From positions 248,001 to 312,000 of the forward strand of contig CAVPXC010000029.1 in the NCBI GenBank assembly GCA_963709505.1: 64,000 nt of DNA. Reading direction: 5' to 3'. The stretch's first letter is position 1, and every line of letters starts with the position of its first letter. This document shows, piece by piece, positions 1-8,866 of the stretch. Under the pieces are notes generated by a model. That model was not told the DNA's origin and did not search any database. It saw only the letters and a list, made by a program, of their open reading frames with translations. The stretch is from CAVPXC01 sp963709505. GTDB lineage: Bacteria > Chloroflexota > Anaerolineae > JAAEKA01. The position numbers and the translations under genes are program-made.

Positions 1-364
1 GACTGCGCTGCGATTCCCAGCGGGCATTGGCAATGATCGGCGAGAAGCCATGGTTGATCGCCCGGATCCCCAGAATGCCAAGGAGGACGATTCCTGCGAC
101 GATGAGCACTTTGACTGCCAGCTTCTCCCAGCGCCCGGTGGGCCGCCTAGGCTTGAGCATGACCCGGTTGTCTATGCGTGCTTTGAAGCGCGCCTCATCT
201 AGAGCTTGCTGGTAAACAGCGCGATCAGTCCCTGCCGACTGGCTGACTGCCATCTCGAAACAGACGGCGGCCTCGGCCCATTGGCCTGCCTGCAGGTGCG
301 CCAGGCCCTTTTTATAAGTCGGGTTCTCGTTGACTAGAGTGTTGTTACCGGTCGCCGCCGCCAT
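1..364 (-). CDS. TPR-like membrane protein, 3' end outside window
   Basis: This is the last visible gene of the Tad locus and runs off the left edge; about 121 residues are visible. The ATG at 364 follows a good ribosome binding site (GAAAGGAGCTGGCTT). Residues about 15-65 form a helical TPR-like stretch (KKGLAHLQAGQWAEAA, then QQALDEARFKAR). Residues about 84-102 are one hydrophobic membrane segment (VLIVAGIVLLGILGI). It lies 13 bases after tadC on the same strand, so it is probably co-transcribed. A TPR protein at the end of a Tad locus would fit a TadD-like assembly role, but that is inferred from position only. The family is not certain because the C-terminus is missing. Confidence 0.6.
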   Translation of the reverse strand, partial: MAAATGNNTLVNENPTYKKGLAHLQAGQWAEAAVCFEMAVSQSAGTDRAVYQQALDEARFKARIDNRVMLKPRRPTGRWEKLAVKVLIVAGIVLLGILGIRAINHGFSPIIANARWESQRS

Positions 365-377
365 AAGCCAGCTCCTT

Positions 378-1342
<965 letters not shown>

Positions 1343-1346
1343 AGGA

Positions 1347-2317
1347 CTACACCTCGATGTTGACGATACGGCGAATGATCAGGAAGCCGATAAACTCCAT
1401 GATCAGTGCGACGACAGGCACAATGCGGATCCAACCCGGTTCGAAGAGGCGGCGCATGTAATCGGGGTTGATGATGAAGAGCACGAAACCCAAGGATGAA
1501 CGGCAGAAATGCCAGGATGTATCCTGTCAGTCGTTGTTGGGCCGTCAGGACCCGGATCTCACGCTTCATGCGCAGCCGGTCGCGAACGGTCACGCCGATG
1601 GTCTCCAGGGTTTGCGCCAGGTTGCCGCCGGTCTCGTACTGCACGTTAATGGCAGTGACGACCATGTCCATCTCGTCGGTGCCCACGCGCACCGCCATCT
1701 CACTCAGCGCGCGCTGGATGGGCAAGCCCAATCCGATCCCGCGCAGCACCCGGCGGATCTCCGATGCCATGGGCATCGGCAATTGATCGGCCATGATCTC
1801 CAACGACTGGCTCAGGCCATAGCCCTGCGCGCAGCGCGCCCATCAACAGCGAAAGCAGCTCCGGGATTTGCTCGGTGATCTGGCTTTGGCGGCGGTGTTG
1901 GCGACGGCGCAGAAAGAGGATCGACAGCAGCACGGGCAGGAGGCCGAGAATCAACGAGACGCCGAAGTTGACTTGCAACAGCAAGGTTCCCACCACAAAG
2001 CCCAATACACCCAAGAGTATCGTGAGCAGCACGTACTCTGCGGCTGTGATAGGCAGATCTGCTTGAGCCAGCGCCGTGGCGAGGCTGGGTCCCAGGCCAA
2101 AGGCCGACAGAAGCCGGTTGAGGCCGGACAGCCGGCGTTTGCTCGCCGCCCCGGAGACGCCGGTGTCGACGCCGGTGAGATCGTTCGGATCCACTCCGTA
2201 TTGCTTGAGACGTTGTTCGACCGGGTCTTCCCGCGCCAGCATGCGCCACATGGCCACAAAGCCGAGCAATACGACCAATCCTATCAGTAGGGCAAACATC
2301 AAGGGTCCAGGCGTCAC
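1347..2317 (-). CDS. tadB: Tad pilus inner-membrane platform protein TadB (T2SSF domain), frame broken twice
   Basis: TadB is the partner of TadC in the pilus assembly platform. I chose the GTG at 2317 because AGGAGG stands 7 bases upstream. An N-terminal membrane helix (MFALLIGLVVLLGFVAMW) precedes a charged region. A second hydrophobic pair (YVLLTILLGVLGFVVG and VSLILGLLPVLLSILFL) and the T2SSF core follow (EQIPELLSLLMGALRAG, then QYETGGNLAQTLETIG). The C-terminal segment ends VALIMEFIGFLIIRRIVNIEV, split here at the phase change before VALIM. Frame changes near 1822-1826 and near 1487 must be bridged. The gene follows cpaE directly, where a TadA/CpaF ATPase gene would normally stand between them. 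Confidence 0.8.
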
Positions 2318-2393
2318 AGGGTTACCTCCTTCTAGGCCCGCGGCGGGCCGTGCGCCGCCCAAGACGCGGCCAAACAGGCCGCCGGCCGGTCGT

Positions 2394-3584
2394 TCAACCG
2401 ATCTCGGATCGTTCGGCCTCGCGTGGCAACTCCTGCGCCAGCATTTGGGCCAGGCGCTGAAAGCCGCGTGCCAGGGCGCTGCGCGAATGGCTCATGACCA
2501 GGGGAACGCCCCGATTGACGCTGTGGGTGGCCAACGCCTGGTCGTCGGGTATCTGGTGCTTGACGCGCACCTGCAAACGGGCCTCGATGTCCGGCGTCGA
2601 GACACCGCTCGGCAGCCCGGCGCGGTTGAGCACCAGCCAGGTTTTGTCCGCGGGGTAGCCGCGGTGGAGCATCTGGTCCAGCATGAGTCGCGTGTTGCGC
2701 AGGCCGATCATCTCGGGCAGCACCGACATGATGATGCGATCGGAGCCGTCGAGAAAGGCGAAGGCCGTCTCGTCCATGGGCAGGCCCAGGTCGACGATGA
2801 CCCATGGGAACATGCGCTTCAGCCAGGCCAGCACTTGCTGCGCCTGAGGGAGCGTGATCGGGATGGTCAGGTCGGCCGGCGGTGGCGCCAGCAGCACGTG
2901 AATGCCGGAGGCGTGCTCGGCCAACACACTGCTGACCAGGTCCTGGTCGAGGCGCGTGAGGCGTGGCAGGAGATCGGCGATGTTGCGCTCCCGCTGCAGG
3001 TTGAGCGCTACGTCCAGCGCGGGTGCGGCGTAGTCGGCGTCGACGAGAACCACGGGTTGATTGGTGCTTTGCCGGAGGCTGATGGCCGTGTTGATGGCCA
3101 TGGTCGTGCGGCCGGTGCCGCCTTTTGGCGCACAGAACACGACAATGCGTCCGTTGGGTGTGTCGCCCGCTTCCTGATGCACCTGCGTGGTGCGGCGGCT
3201 GGCCAACACCTGGCGCAACGTAGCTACGAAATCGTCGGCATCGAGGGGACGGACGAGGAAAGCCCGGGCGCCGGCCAGCATCGCCTGGCTGGCCACCGCC
3301 AGCTCGTCCGGCTGGACAAGGACCAGGATGGCCGCGGTGGGCATGCGCCCGGCAAGCTGGCCGATCAGGGTAGCTGGCGACACGCCCTCGAGCGCATCGT
3401 CGACCAGGATGACGTGCGGCAGGACGTCCTGAACTCGCACGAGGGCCAGCTCGGGCTGCGACACCCAATAGAGCCGGTAGTCGCCGGCCCGCCCTGCCAG
3501 CGACTCGCCGATCTCGTCTCGGGCCTCCTCTTGAGTGCTCACCAGGAGGACGCGTAGGGTTTCACCTGAAATCAAACTGGACAC
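2394..3584 (-). CDS. cpaE: Tad pilus localisation ATPase TadZ/CpaE
   Basis: CpaE/TadZ is a ParA/MinD-superfamily ATPase that places the Tad machine in the cell. Residues about 10-125 look like an atypical receiver domain (LRVLLVSTQEEARDEI, then HVILVDDALEG), typical of CpaE. The MinD-like domain begins near residue 145 with VVFCAPKGGTGRTT, a deviant Walker A with Arg where Lys is usual (KGGxGKT). It continues with VVLVDADYAAPALDVALNL and WVIVDLGLPMDETA. The start is a GTG at 3584 after GGAGG. The frame is intact over 396 residues, about the usual family length. An inverted heptanucleotide repeat array separates it from cpaB upstream. Confidence 0.88.
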   Translation of the reverse strand: MSSLISGETLRVLLVSTQEEARDEIGESLAGRAGDYRLYWVSQPELALVRVQDVLPHVILVDDALEGVSPATLIGQLAGRMPTAAILVLVQPDELAVASQAMLAGARAFLVRPLDADDFVATLRQVLASRRTTQVHQEAGDTPNGRIVVFCAPKGGTGRTTMAINTAISLRQSTNQPVVLVDADYAAPALDVALNLQRERNIADLLPRLTRLDQDLVSSVLAEHASGIHVLLAPPPADLTIPITLPQAQQVLAWLKRMFPWVIVDLGLPMDETAFAFLDGSDRIIMSVLPEMIGLRNTRLMLDQMLHRGYPADKTWLVLNRAGLPSGVSTPDIEARLQVRVKHQIPDDQALATHSVNRGVPLVMSHSRSALARGFQRLAQMLAQELPREAERSEIG

Positions 3585-3606
3585 GGAGGCCTCCGTTCTT
3601 TGAGTG

Positions 3607-3679
3607 CAGGTGTCAGGTGTCAGGTGTCACGTGTAGCAAGTTGCAAATACCGACATGACAACCTGACACCTGCAACCTG
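3607..3679. repeat. Heptanucleotide repeat array with inverted arms, copy 1
   Basis: The sequence contains CAGGTGT three times in a row from 3607, then CACGTGT. About 25 bases later, 3659-3679 reads CAACCTG, ACACCTG, CAACCTG, approximately the inverse of the first arm. The block can fold back on itself. It fills most of the cpaB-cpaE gap. The same design occurs at 5791, 56376 and 61054. Confidence 0.8.
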
Positions 3680-3689
3680 CAACAGCCCG

Positions 3690-4502
3690 TTACTGCCCGA
3701 TACCGGTCGGAATCTGGTACTTGTTGATCATGTAATCCACGTCCACCGGCTCGACCTCGTAAGGGTTTGTCCATGCCTGGCGCGCGCAGCACGATGTCCA
3801 CGATACCGCCGGCGTCCTTGACGTACTTCAGCATCAGGGCATCCTGCGGGGTGATCGTCAGCAGGAGCGCCTGTGGTGTGTTGTCGTCGCCGCCCGTGGC
3901 GGTCTCATCGGTGACGATCGCGGCGATGGCGACGTTCTGCAGCAGGTTGAAGGTGGCCTGTTCCTTCTCGTTTGCCAGCCCGCCGGCGGCCTCGCCGGCC
4001 ACCGGCCGCCACCAGGGCCCGGTTGACCGGAAAGTCGAGCGAGAAGAGCAGGTCGACCCGATCGCCCGGCTTGAGGACCTTGGACTGGCTCATCAGGTCG
4101 CCGGCAGGAAAGGCCATGAGCACCTCGTCCTCGCTCAACAGCACCGCAACGCGGCCATCTCCGCTGGTCTCGTTGGGATCGATCAGGCGCTGGGCTAGCA
4201 GCACCTCGCCCGGGTAGAGCTCGACCAGCGTCACCTTGCCGACAGCATCCGCCACCGCGCTGACGGCGCCTTCCGGCACGGAGTTCCACCGGCACCTCTT
4301 TGAGCTCCACGTCGGCTTCGGTCAGCACGGCGCGCACTGCGATCGCCTGGGTGGCGACCACGACCGAGACGGTGGGCTGGGCAGCCGGCTGCCCGCTGCG
4401 CGCTGCAGAGGCCCTGGACAAGGTCGTGAAGGCCACCAGGCCGGCCAAAACGGCGACGACCAGGCCGGCGGTCAGCCATAAGAATCCGCGTAAGCGTCCC
4501 AT
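3690..4502 (-). CDS. cpaB: Flp pilus assembly protein CpaB/RcpC (SAF domain), frame broken
   Basis: CpaB/RcpC is a Tad component with an N-terminal membrane anchor and an SAF-type domain. The ATG at 4502 follows AAGGAG. Residues about 10-30 are the anchor (LWLTAGLVVAVLAGLVAF). The SAF-like part begins with PTVSVVVATQAIAVRAVLTE and continues KVTLVELYPGEVLLAQRLID and GRVAVLLSEDEVLMAFPAGD. The RcpC C-terminal region follows (VLKPGDRVDLLFSLD, then LLLTITPQDALMLKYVKDAG). The protein ends IPTGIGQ. At least three frame changes must be bridged, near 4270, 4010 and 3765. Its place between tadG and cpaE is the usual Tad order. A CpaC secretin is absent, as expected if the cell lacks a conventional outer membrane (inference). 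Confidence 0.8.
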
Positions 4503-4528
4503 AAGCTTCTCCTTCCGGGTGACGTGTG

Positions 4529-5747
4529 CTATTCAGTCAAGCGCAACTGGATACGCTCGAAAATGGTTTGGTAGATCGCCTGTAGGTCCGACGCTGACGG
4601 CGCGTAGAAGAACTCGCCGCCGGTGATATCGGCAATGTCCTGCAGAAACGCGTGGTCCACGTGTGCTCCCAGGCCAATGGTGTAGATCACGATCGAGCTG
4701 CCCGCTGCCGTGGTGGCTTCGGCGACGGCTGCGGTCATGGCCGCGGGGCAGGCCCCGGGATTGCTTGGGCAGCTAGGACACTGTGGGTAGTTGGGCAGCC
4801 CGTCCGTCAGGAAGATCACGAAACGCGCTGCGTCGGCGCGCTTGCGAGGACCTAGGAGTTCCTCTCTAGCCTTCTTGATCCCGTCGGCTGCGTTGGTGCA
4901 ACCGGTGCGGGTAGGGCGTGCCGACCCCGTTAATGGCATTCTTGACGGCGGTCAGGTTGTTCGTCAGTCCCTGGTTGAGGCTGCCGCTGGTAGAATAACT
5001 CACCAGACCAAGGTGCGAGAGGTTGGGGTTGTTTCGATCTACGAAGGTGTTGGCAGCCACCCGGACCTCGGTGATGGGCATGGGTGGATTGCGCCACACA
5101 CCGCGGCAGTTTTGACAGCCGACTTGGGTGTTTAGGTTGGGGCAGGAATGTCCCGGCCAGAGCTGGAGGGGACTGATGTCGCAGGTTCCGGTTCCGCCGC
5201 CCAATTGCCCCGACACTGACTGCAGCTGGCGACTATCATGCGGGTCGCTGGAAGGGCATTGCGCTTCCCGCAGGTCGCAGGAGTTGTCGTCCATGCTGCC
5301 GGAGCGGTCCAAAACCAGGACGATGTCGAGCGGGCCAAATCCACCGGTCGCATCGCCGTTAGCTTCAATCGTGTTGGTTCCTACCAGGAAGGCCAGGAAC
5401 GTGGGGAAATCGACGACGGCTGTCACTGCGATGCCCGTCGCATCGTTGGGCACGCTGCCGCCGCCCACGGGCTGGCCGGAAGGCGCGTAGGTTGCCTCGA
5501 AGGTCTGTGCGGTGTTGCGATGGGTATAGTCGTCGATGGCTGCCAGGATCTCGCCATCGGTGCCGCCCTTCATCATCACCGCCGCGCCGGCCAAAGCGCC
5601 CGAGTCGGCGGCGTTTTGCATCTGGCGGCGCTCCGAATAGGCAAATCCCACGTCGATCGCCAAGGCCAGCAGCGCCAACAACACAAAGAGTGACAGCGCC
5701 ACCATGACCAGCGAATCCCCGCGGTCTCGTTTGAGCTTGTGAATCAT
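4529..5747 (-). CDS. tadG: TadG-like pilus protein with von Willebrand factor A domain, frame broken once
   Basis: The ATG at 5747 follows GGGAGG. The N-terminus has the TadE/TadG signature: a positively charged leader, then a membrane helix (VMVALSLFVLLALLALAIDV) and the TadG motif SERRQMQNAADSGALAGAA. A VWA domain follows with the MIDAS sequence VLDRSGSMDD and, later, FVIFLTDGLPNYPQCPSC and IYTIGLGAHVDHAFLQDIA. The Cys-rich insert in the VWA domain could form disulfides outside the cell. One frame change near 4905-4935 splits the VWA domain. The product is probably membrane-anchored and extracellular, as a minor pilus or adhesion component. It lies between the TadE-like genes and cpaB. Confidence 0.8.
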
Positions 5748-5790
5748 ACGAACCTCCCTGGCCTCTGCGCCTAATGCTCGCCTTCGCAAG

Positions 5791-5858
5791 GGTTGCAGGT
5801 TGCAAGTCGTGCAAGTGCGCTCTGCAACCTGCAACCTGCCACCTGCAACCTGCGTTGC
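5791..5858. repeat. Heptanucleotide repeat array with inverted arms, copy 2
   Basis: From 5825 the units CAACCTG, CAACCTG, CCACCTG, CAACCTG run in tandem. The opposite-sense half GGTTGCAGGTTGCAAG lies at about 5791-5806. The array occupies the gap between the second tadE-like gene and tadG. It shares the unit CAACCTG with the array at 3659. Confidence 0.75.
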
Positions 5859-5859
5859 A

Positions 5860-6246
5860 CTATTCAATCTGCATGGTGGCGGCGGATCGTAGGGTCAGCG
5901 TCGGACTGCCGCTCGCCGCCTGCATGATGAGGCCAGTAATCCATGCGTAGTCGTACTCCATTCGAACCTGGACGGTGTGCCCGACCGGAAAAACAACGTT
6001 ACAGCGCAGCGCTGCCTGGTTCAAGCCGGTGGTAAGGCCACGCGCTTGGGCGCAGATGCCGGCTGTGTCTGTTGGGTGGACCGCCCCATAGCGGGCGCCT
6101 TCGCGGGCGGCGTTGCCCAGGGTATCGTAATTGAAGATCACCAGGGAGAACTCGGCGATCCCCAGCAGCAGAAGAAGCAACAACGGCAGGATCAGGGCGA
6201 ATTCGACCAGGTCTTGTCCGGCGGTGGATCGACGTCGAGTCAGCAT
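5860..6246 (-). CDS. tadE: TadE-like pseudopilin
   Basis: A small pilus protein of the TadE family. The ATG at 6246 has GAGGAG upstream. The N-terminal pattern is diagnostic: TAGQDLVEFALILPLLLLLL with the Glu required for prepilin processing or packing. Then come IAEFSLVIFNYDTLGNAARE and GARYGAVHP, the usual TadE helix end. The remaining 80 residues form a small globular domain with two Cys (GICAQARG and ALRCNVVFPV). The frame is intact over about 128 residues. It begins 14 bases after the other TadE-like gene and probably belongs to the same transcript. Confidence 0.82.
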   Translation of the reverse strand: MLTRRRSTAGQDLVEFALILPLLLLLLLGIAEFSLVIFNYDTLGNAAREGARYGAVHPTDTAGICAQARGLTTGLNQAALRCNVVFPVGHTVQVRMEYDYAWITGLIMQAASGSPTLTLRSAATMQIE

Positions 6247-6259
6247 GGCAGATCGCTCC

Positions 6260-6679
6260 TCAACGTGCGGCGAAGGTGGCGTGGGCCTGGATAGGGAAGG
6301 TCGGCGTGCCCAGCACCCCTCCCATGACGGCATCGAATTGCAAGGTGACCGTTACCGTTACGGGGTGGCCGGCGCCGGTTTCGTCGATGTCGATGGCTGC
6401 GCCGGCCAGGCTGACGCCGTTGGCCTGTGCTTCGGACATCACGCGGGCCGACATGCCGCCGTGGTCGGCAGGATGGTCAACGCCCCAACGTGCGCCCTCA
6501 CGGGCGGCGTTGATCATCGTAATGTAGGTGAAATAAGCGCGGCCCAGGTCGGTGACGCCGGCCAGGATCAACAGCAGCAGCGGCACGAGCAGGGCCATTT
6601 CCACCAGGTTGGCGCCGCGTTGCAATCGGTCTTTCGGAGATGATGCCAAATTCGTGCGGATGGGTGGTGTCGCTGTCAT
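6260..6679 (-). CDS. tadE: TadE-like pseudopilin
   Basis: Second TadE-family gene, upstream of the other in the same direction. After a polar N-terminus comes the typical helix (GANLVEMALLVPLLLLILAG) with the conserved Glu. VTDLGRAYFTYITMINAAREG and GARWGVDHP follow; the first is split here at MINAA for quoting, and it is the standard TadE motif. The C-terminal domain has a beta-rich look (HPVTVTVTLQFDAV). The length is about 139 residues and the frame is intact. An internal ATG would shorten the N-terminus, so the exact start is uncertain. Confidence 0.8.
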   Translation of the reverse strand: MTATPPIRTNLASSPKDRLQRGANLVEMALLVPLLLLILAGVTDLGRAYFTYITMINAAREGARWGVDHPADHGGMSARVMSEAQANGVSLAGAAIDIDETGAGHPVTVTVTLQFDAVMGGVLGTPTFPIQAHATFAAR

Positions 6680-6791
6680 GTTCGGTACTCAGGGCCGCGG
6701 CCTGTTTGGCTAGAGAATGGGTAGTCGAAAATCTAAGGAGTCGTTTGATAAGCGACGGTCCGCTTTTCGCTTTGGCGCATGCGGACACAGC

Positions 6792-6974
6792 TCAGCCGCC
6801 CAACGCGGCCACGACCTGGTTGTAATACAAGTCGATCAGAACGGTGGCCAGAGATGGCAGCAGCGCGGCGACGCCGATGATCACCAGGACGATGATCATG
6901 GCGTATTCCACCAGATCCTGCCCACGCTCATCGCGCCACACGGCAGGCCCGAGGGATTGGAGCAGGGAAAGCAT
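6792..6974 (-). CDS. Flp/Fap-type pilin, divergent copy
   Basis: Sixty-residue pilin-like protein. It has the Flp signature RDERGQDLVEYAMIIVLVII: a short charged leader, the Glu at the processing site region and a hydrophobic helix. The C-terminal part (LPSLATVLIDLYYNQVVAAL) differs from the two other Flp genes nearby. A Gly is present before QDLVEYA, as in class III prepilins, whose maturation needs a TadV/CpaA peptidase; none is encoded here. The start follows AGGAGA. This divergent copy may be a minor pilin (inference). Confidence 0.85.
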   Translation of the reverse strand: MLSLLQSLGPAVWRDERGQDLVEYAMIIVLVIIGVAALLPSLATVLIDLYYNQVVAALGG

Positions 6975-7188
6975 TGCGATTCTCCTGGAGGCCAGAGCAA
7001 CTTAGCCTGGCGTCCGTTTGTCTGAACTTGCCCCTGCGGCACAGGACAAAGGCACCCGTCAGTGGCGAGGCCGAAACTGCCTGCGCCACTGCGTATTCGC
7101 CGGGCGATTCGGCGATGCTCGGAGAGGGGAGCGGTCTCACCTGGCGGTGACGACGAGGTGCAGCTCCCTTTCCGGCGGCTCCGTGCGA

Positions 7189-7368
7189 TTAGGTGGCGAG
7201 AGCTGTGCGGATGGTGGTGAACACGGTATTGATCTGGCCGCCCAGCGCGGTCATTGCCGCCACGATGGCGATCGAGATCAGCACGATGATCAGGGCATAC
7301 TCCACCAGGTCCTGCCCTTCCTCGTCATGGATGTACGTCTGCAGGTAGGTCAAGAGATACTGCAACAT
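7189..7368 (-). CDS. flp: Flp major pilin, second tandem copy
   Basis: Fifty-nine-residue pilin. It starts MLQYLLTYLQTYIHDEEG, followed by QDLVEYALIIVLISIAIV and AAMTALGGQINTVF. It differs from the upstream flp copy at only a few residues (for example IHD versus IRD, and FTTIRTALAT versus FDTIRTTLAT). The ATG at 7368 has AAGGAGG upstream. The upstream gap closely resembles the leader of the first copy, so this is a tandem duplication of a leader-gene unit. Confidence 0.9.
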   Translation of the reverse strand: MLQYLLTYLQTYIHDEEGQDLVEYALIIVLISIAIVAAMTALGGQINTVFTTIRTALAT

Positions 7369-7790
7369 GGTAAGGTTCCTCCTTAGGGATGCCGCTCCGC
7401 TCTTGGCGAAACGGCGATGGCCGAAAAACGGTTGGTTGAGGTGAAACGAAACAAACGCAACGTCGCGTTTGCGGCGGCTCTGTGTGATTAGGTGGCGAGA
7501 GTAGTGCGGATGGTGTCGAACACGGTGTTGATCTGGCCGCCAAGGGCCGTCATTGCCACCACGATGGCGATCGAGATCAGCACGATGATCAGGGCATACT
7601 CCACCAGGTCCTGCCCTTCCTCGTCACGGATGTAGGTCTGCAGGTAGGTCAAGAGATACTGCAACATGGTTAGGTTTCTCCTTAGTGATGCCGCTCCGCT
7701 CTTGGCGAAACGGCGATGCTCGAACAATGGTTGGTTGATGTGAGACGAAACAAGCGCAGCGTTACCACTTCTTGCGAGGCTGCCGGCCTC
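7369..7790. repeat. Duplicated flp leader (two copies, around 7369-7487 and 7668-7790)
   Basis: The bases just upstream of both flp genes are nearly the same for about 100 positions: ATGCCGCTCCGCTCTTGGCG, then AAACGGCGATG, then GGTTGGTTGA on the plus strand. On the coding strand this lies directly before the ribosome binding site and can form a GC-rich hairpin. Conservation of the non-coding leader together with the gene suggests either a recent duplication or a conserved 5' regulatory element. Confidence 0.65.
7488..7667 (-). CDS. flp: Flp major pilin, first tandem copy
   Basis: Fifty-nine-residue Flp/Fap pilin and the first gene of the Tad locus. The ATG at 7667 is preceded by AAGGAG at a distance of 10 bases. 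I prefer it to longer readings because it matches the neighbouring copy exactly. The sequence MLQYLLTYLQTYIRDEEG, then QDLVEYALIIVLISIAIV, shows the Gly-Gln-Asp-Leu-Val-Glu-Tyr prepilin signature. Promoter position and gene order suggest it is the most highly expressed gene of the locus (inference). Confidence 0.9.
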   Translation of the reverse strand: MLQYLLTYLQTYIRDEEGQDLVEYALIIVLISIAIVVAMTALGGQINTVFDTIRTTLAT

Positions 7791-7962
7791 TTGCGGCATG
7801 CTGGATTCCGGTTTGTGTGGCGGTCTCTTCTCCTTATGAGTTCGGTCCGGGAAAGCTCCTTGCTCCGGGTGGGAAAAAGTCGAGTCTTGGGGAATACACT
7901 GGTGAAAGCAGATGCCCGAAGTCTCGTAAGTACGCTTTGGGGTTGGCCCCGTAAGTGCCCTT

Positions 7963-7968
7963 AGTATA
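7963..7968 (-). promoter_or_regulatory. Possible -10 box for the flp/Tad operon
   Basis: On the minus strand TATACT stands here, about 295 bases before flp copy 1. No convincing -35 box lies at 17 bases. If used, it gives a long untranslated leader containing the duplicated element. The stretch 7791-8155 otherwise holds no gene I can support. Confidence 0.3.
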
Positions 7969-8081
7969 GCATCTATTTAGGAGGTAAAGTTGGATTGTTT
8001 CTTATAAAATCCTTAGAGGTTTGCGAGAAACGGGTCGCTCTCCACCCTTGATTATCAAGATGTCCCCTAGTGAACCTGATC

Positions 8082-8130
8082 AGCAAAGCGTCCTCCCTCG
8101 CTGATCAATTGCAAGGGAGGACGCTTTGCT
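8082..8130 (-). terminator. Perfect 17-bp stem-loop after the response regulator gene
   Basis: AGCAAAGCGTCCTCCCT at 8082-8098 pairs exactly with 8114-8130. It lies 26 bases after the stop of the response regulator. A T-run is missing on the minus strand, so it could be a weak terminator, an RNA-stabilising hairpin or a repeat element. Confidence 0.5.
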
Positions 8131-8155
8131 AGTCGGCTATAGGAGCTTTGTGAGA

Positions 8156-8855
8156 CTAGGTCTGGTCGAGCGGATCGAAGCGGTAACCTAATCCCCACTC
8201 GGTGCGGATGTAGCGAGGCTGGCTAGGATTATCTTCCAGTTTCTGGCGCAGATAACGGATGTAGACGGAGAGCACGCTAACGTCGGCAGCGTATTCCGGC
8301 CCCCAAACATGAGACAGGATCTGCGCGTGTGTCACAACCTTCGGTTGGTGCTCGATCAAGTAACACGAGCAGCCGGAACTCGGTGGGCGACAGGTGCACC
8401 TGTTGCCCGCGCCGCAGCATCAGGTGGCGCTCAACGTTGAAAAAAAGAACGCCATCATTCGTAGCACGACGGTTTGGGCCGGCTGTCCTTGCGCTGCTTG
8501 GCGCGGCGGAGCACGGCCTCCAAGCGCAGATCGAGCTCTTCCAGGTTGAACGGCTTGCGGACGTAGTCGTCTGCGCCGAGCTGAAGGCCGTGAATGACGT
8601 CATGGGTCATGGCTTTGGCTGTGACCAACACAACGGGAACGTCCGACTCGCGTTCGCAAACGCTGGATGCACCTCCCAGCCATCCATGACCGGCATCATC
8701 ACGTCGAGCATCACTAGGTCGGGCTGCAGCCGGGTGGCCAACAGCAGTCCCTCCACGCCTCCGAATGCCGATTCCGTCTCGTAGCCTTTATACTTCAGGT
8801 GGAGGACCAGCATACGGTTAAGCGTGGCGTCATCCTCGATAATCAAGATCTTCAT
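8156..8855 (-). CDS. OmpR/PhoB-family response regulator, frame broken
   Basis: Partner of the histidine kinase just upstream. The receiver domain begins MKILIIEDDATLNRMLVLHL and contains the phosphorylation site in LVMLDVMMPVMDG. The conserved Lys lies in DDYVRKPFNLEEL. The C-terminal winged-helix DNA-binding domain reads LSPTEFRLLVLL, then THAQILSHVWGPEYA and VSVYIRYLRQKLEDN-like sequence ending TEWGLGYRF. I prefer the ATG at 8855 (MKILI) to 8861, because AGGAAGG leaves no spacing for the earlier one. Frame changes near 8660, 8475 and 8355 must be bridged. The gap to the kinase is only 11 bases, so the two are co-transcribed. The targets are unknown; the Tad locus lies next downstream. Confidence 0.8.
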
Positions 8856-8866
8856 CGGCATCCTTC

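Noticed and set aside
2076..3557. 493-codon open frame antisense to tadB/cpaE
   Set aside because: It runs across two recognised minus-strand genes and has no motif of its own.
8082..8130. Riboswitch or attenuator in front of the flp genes
   Set aside because: It is a single perfect hairpin right after the regulator gene with no conserved aptamer-like architecture; terminator-like hairpin is enough.
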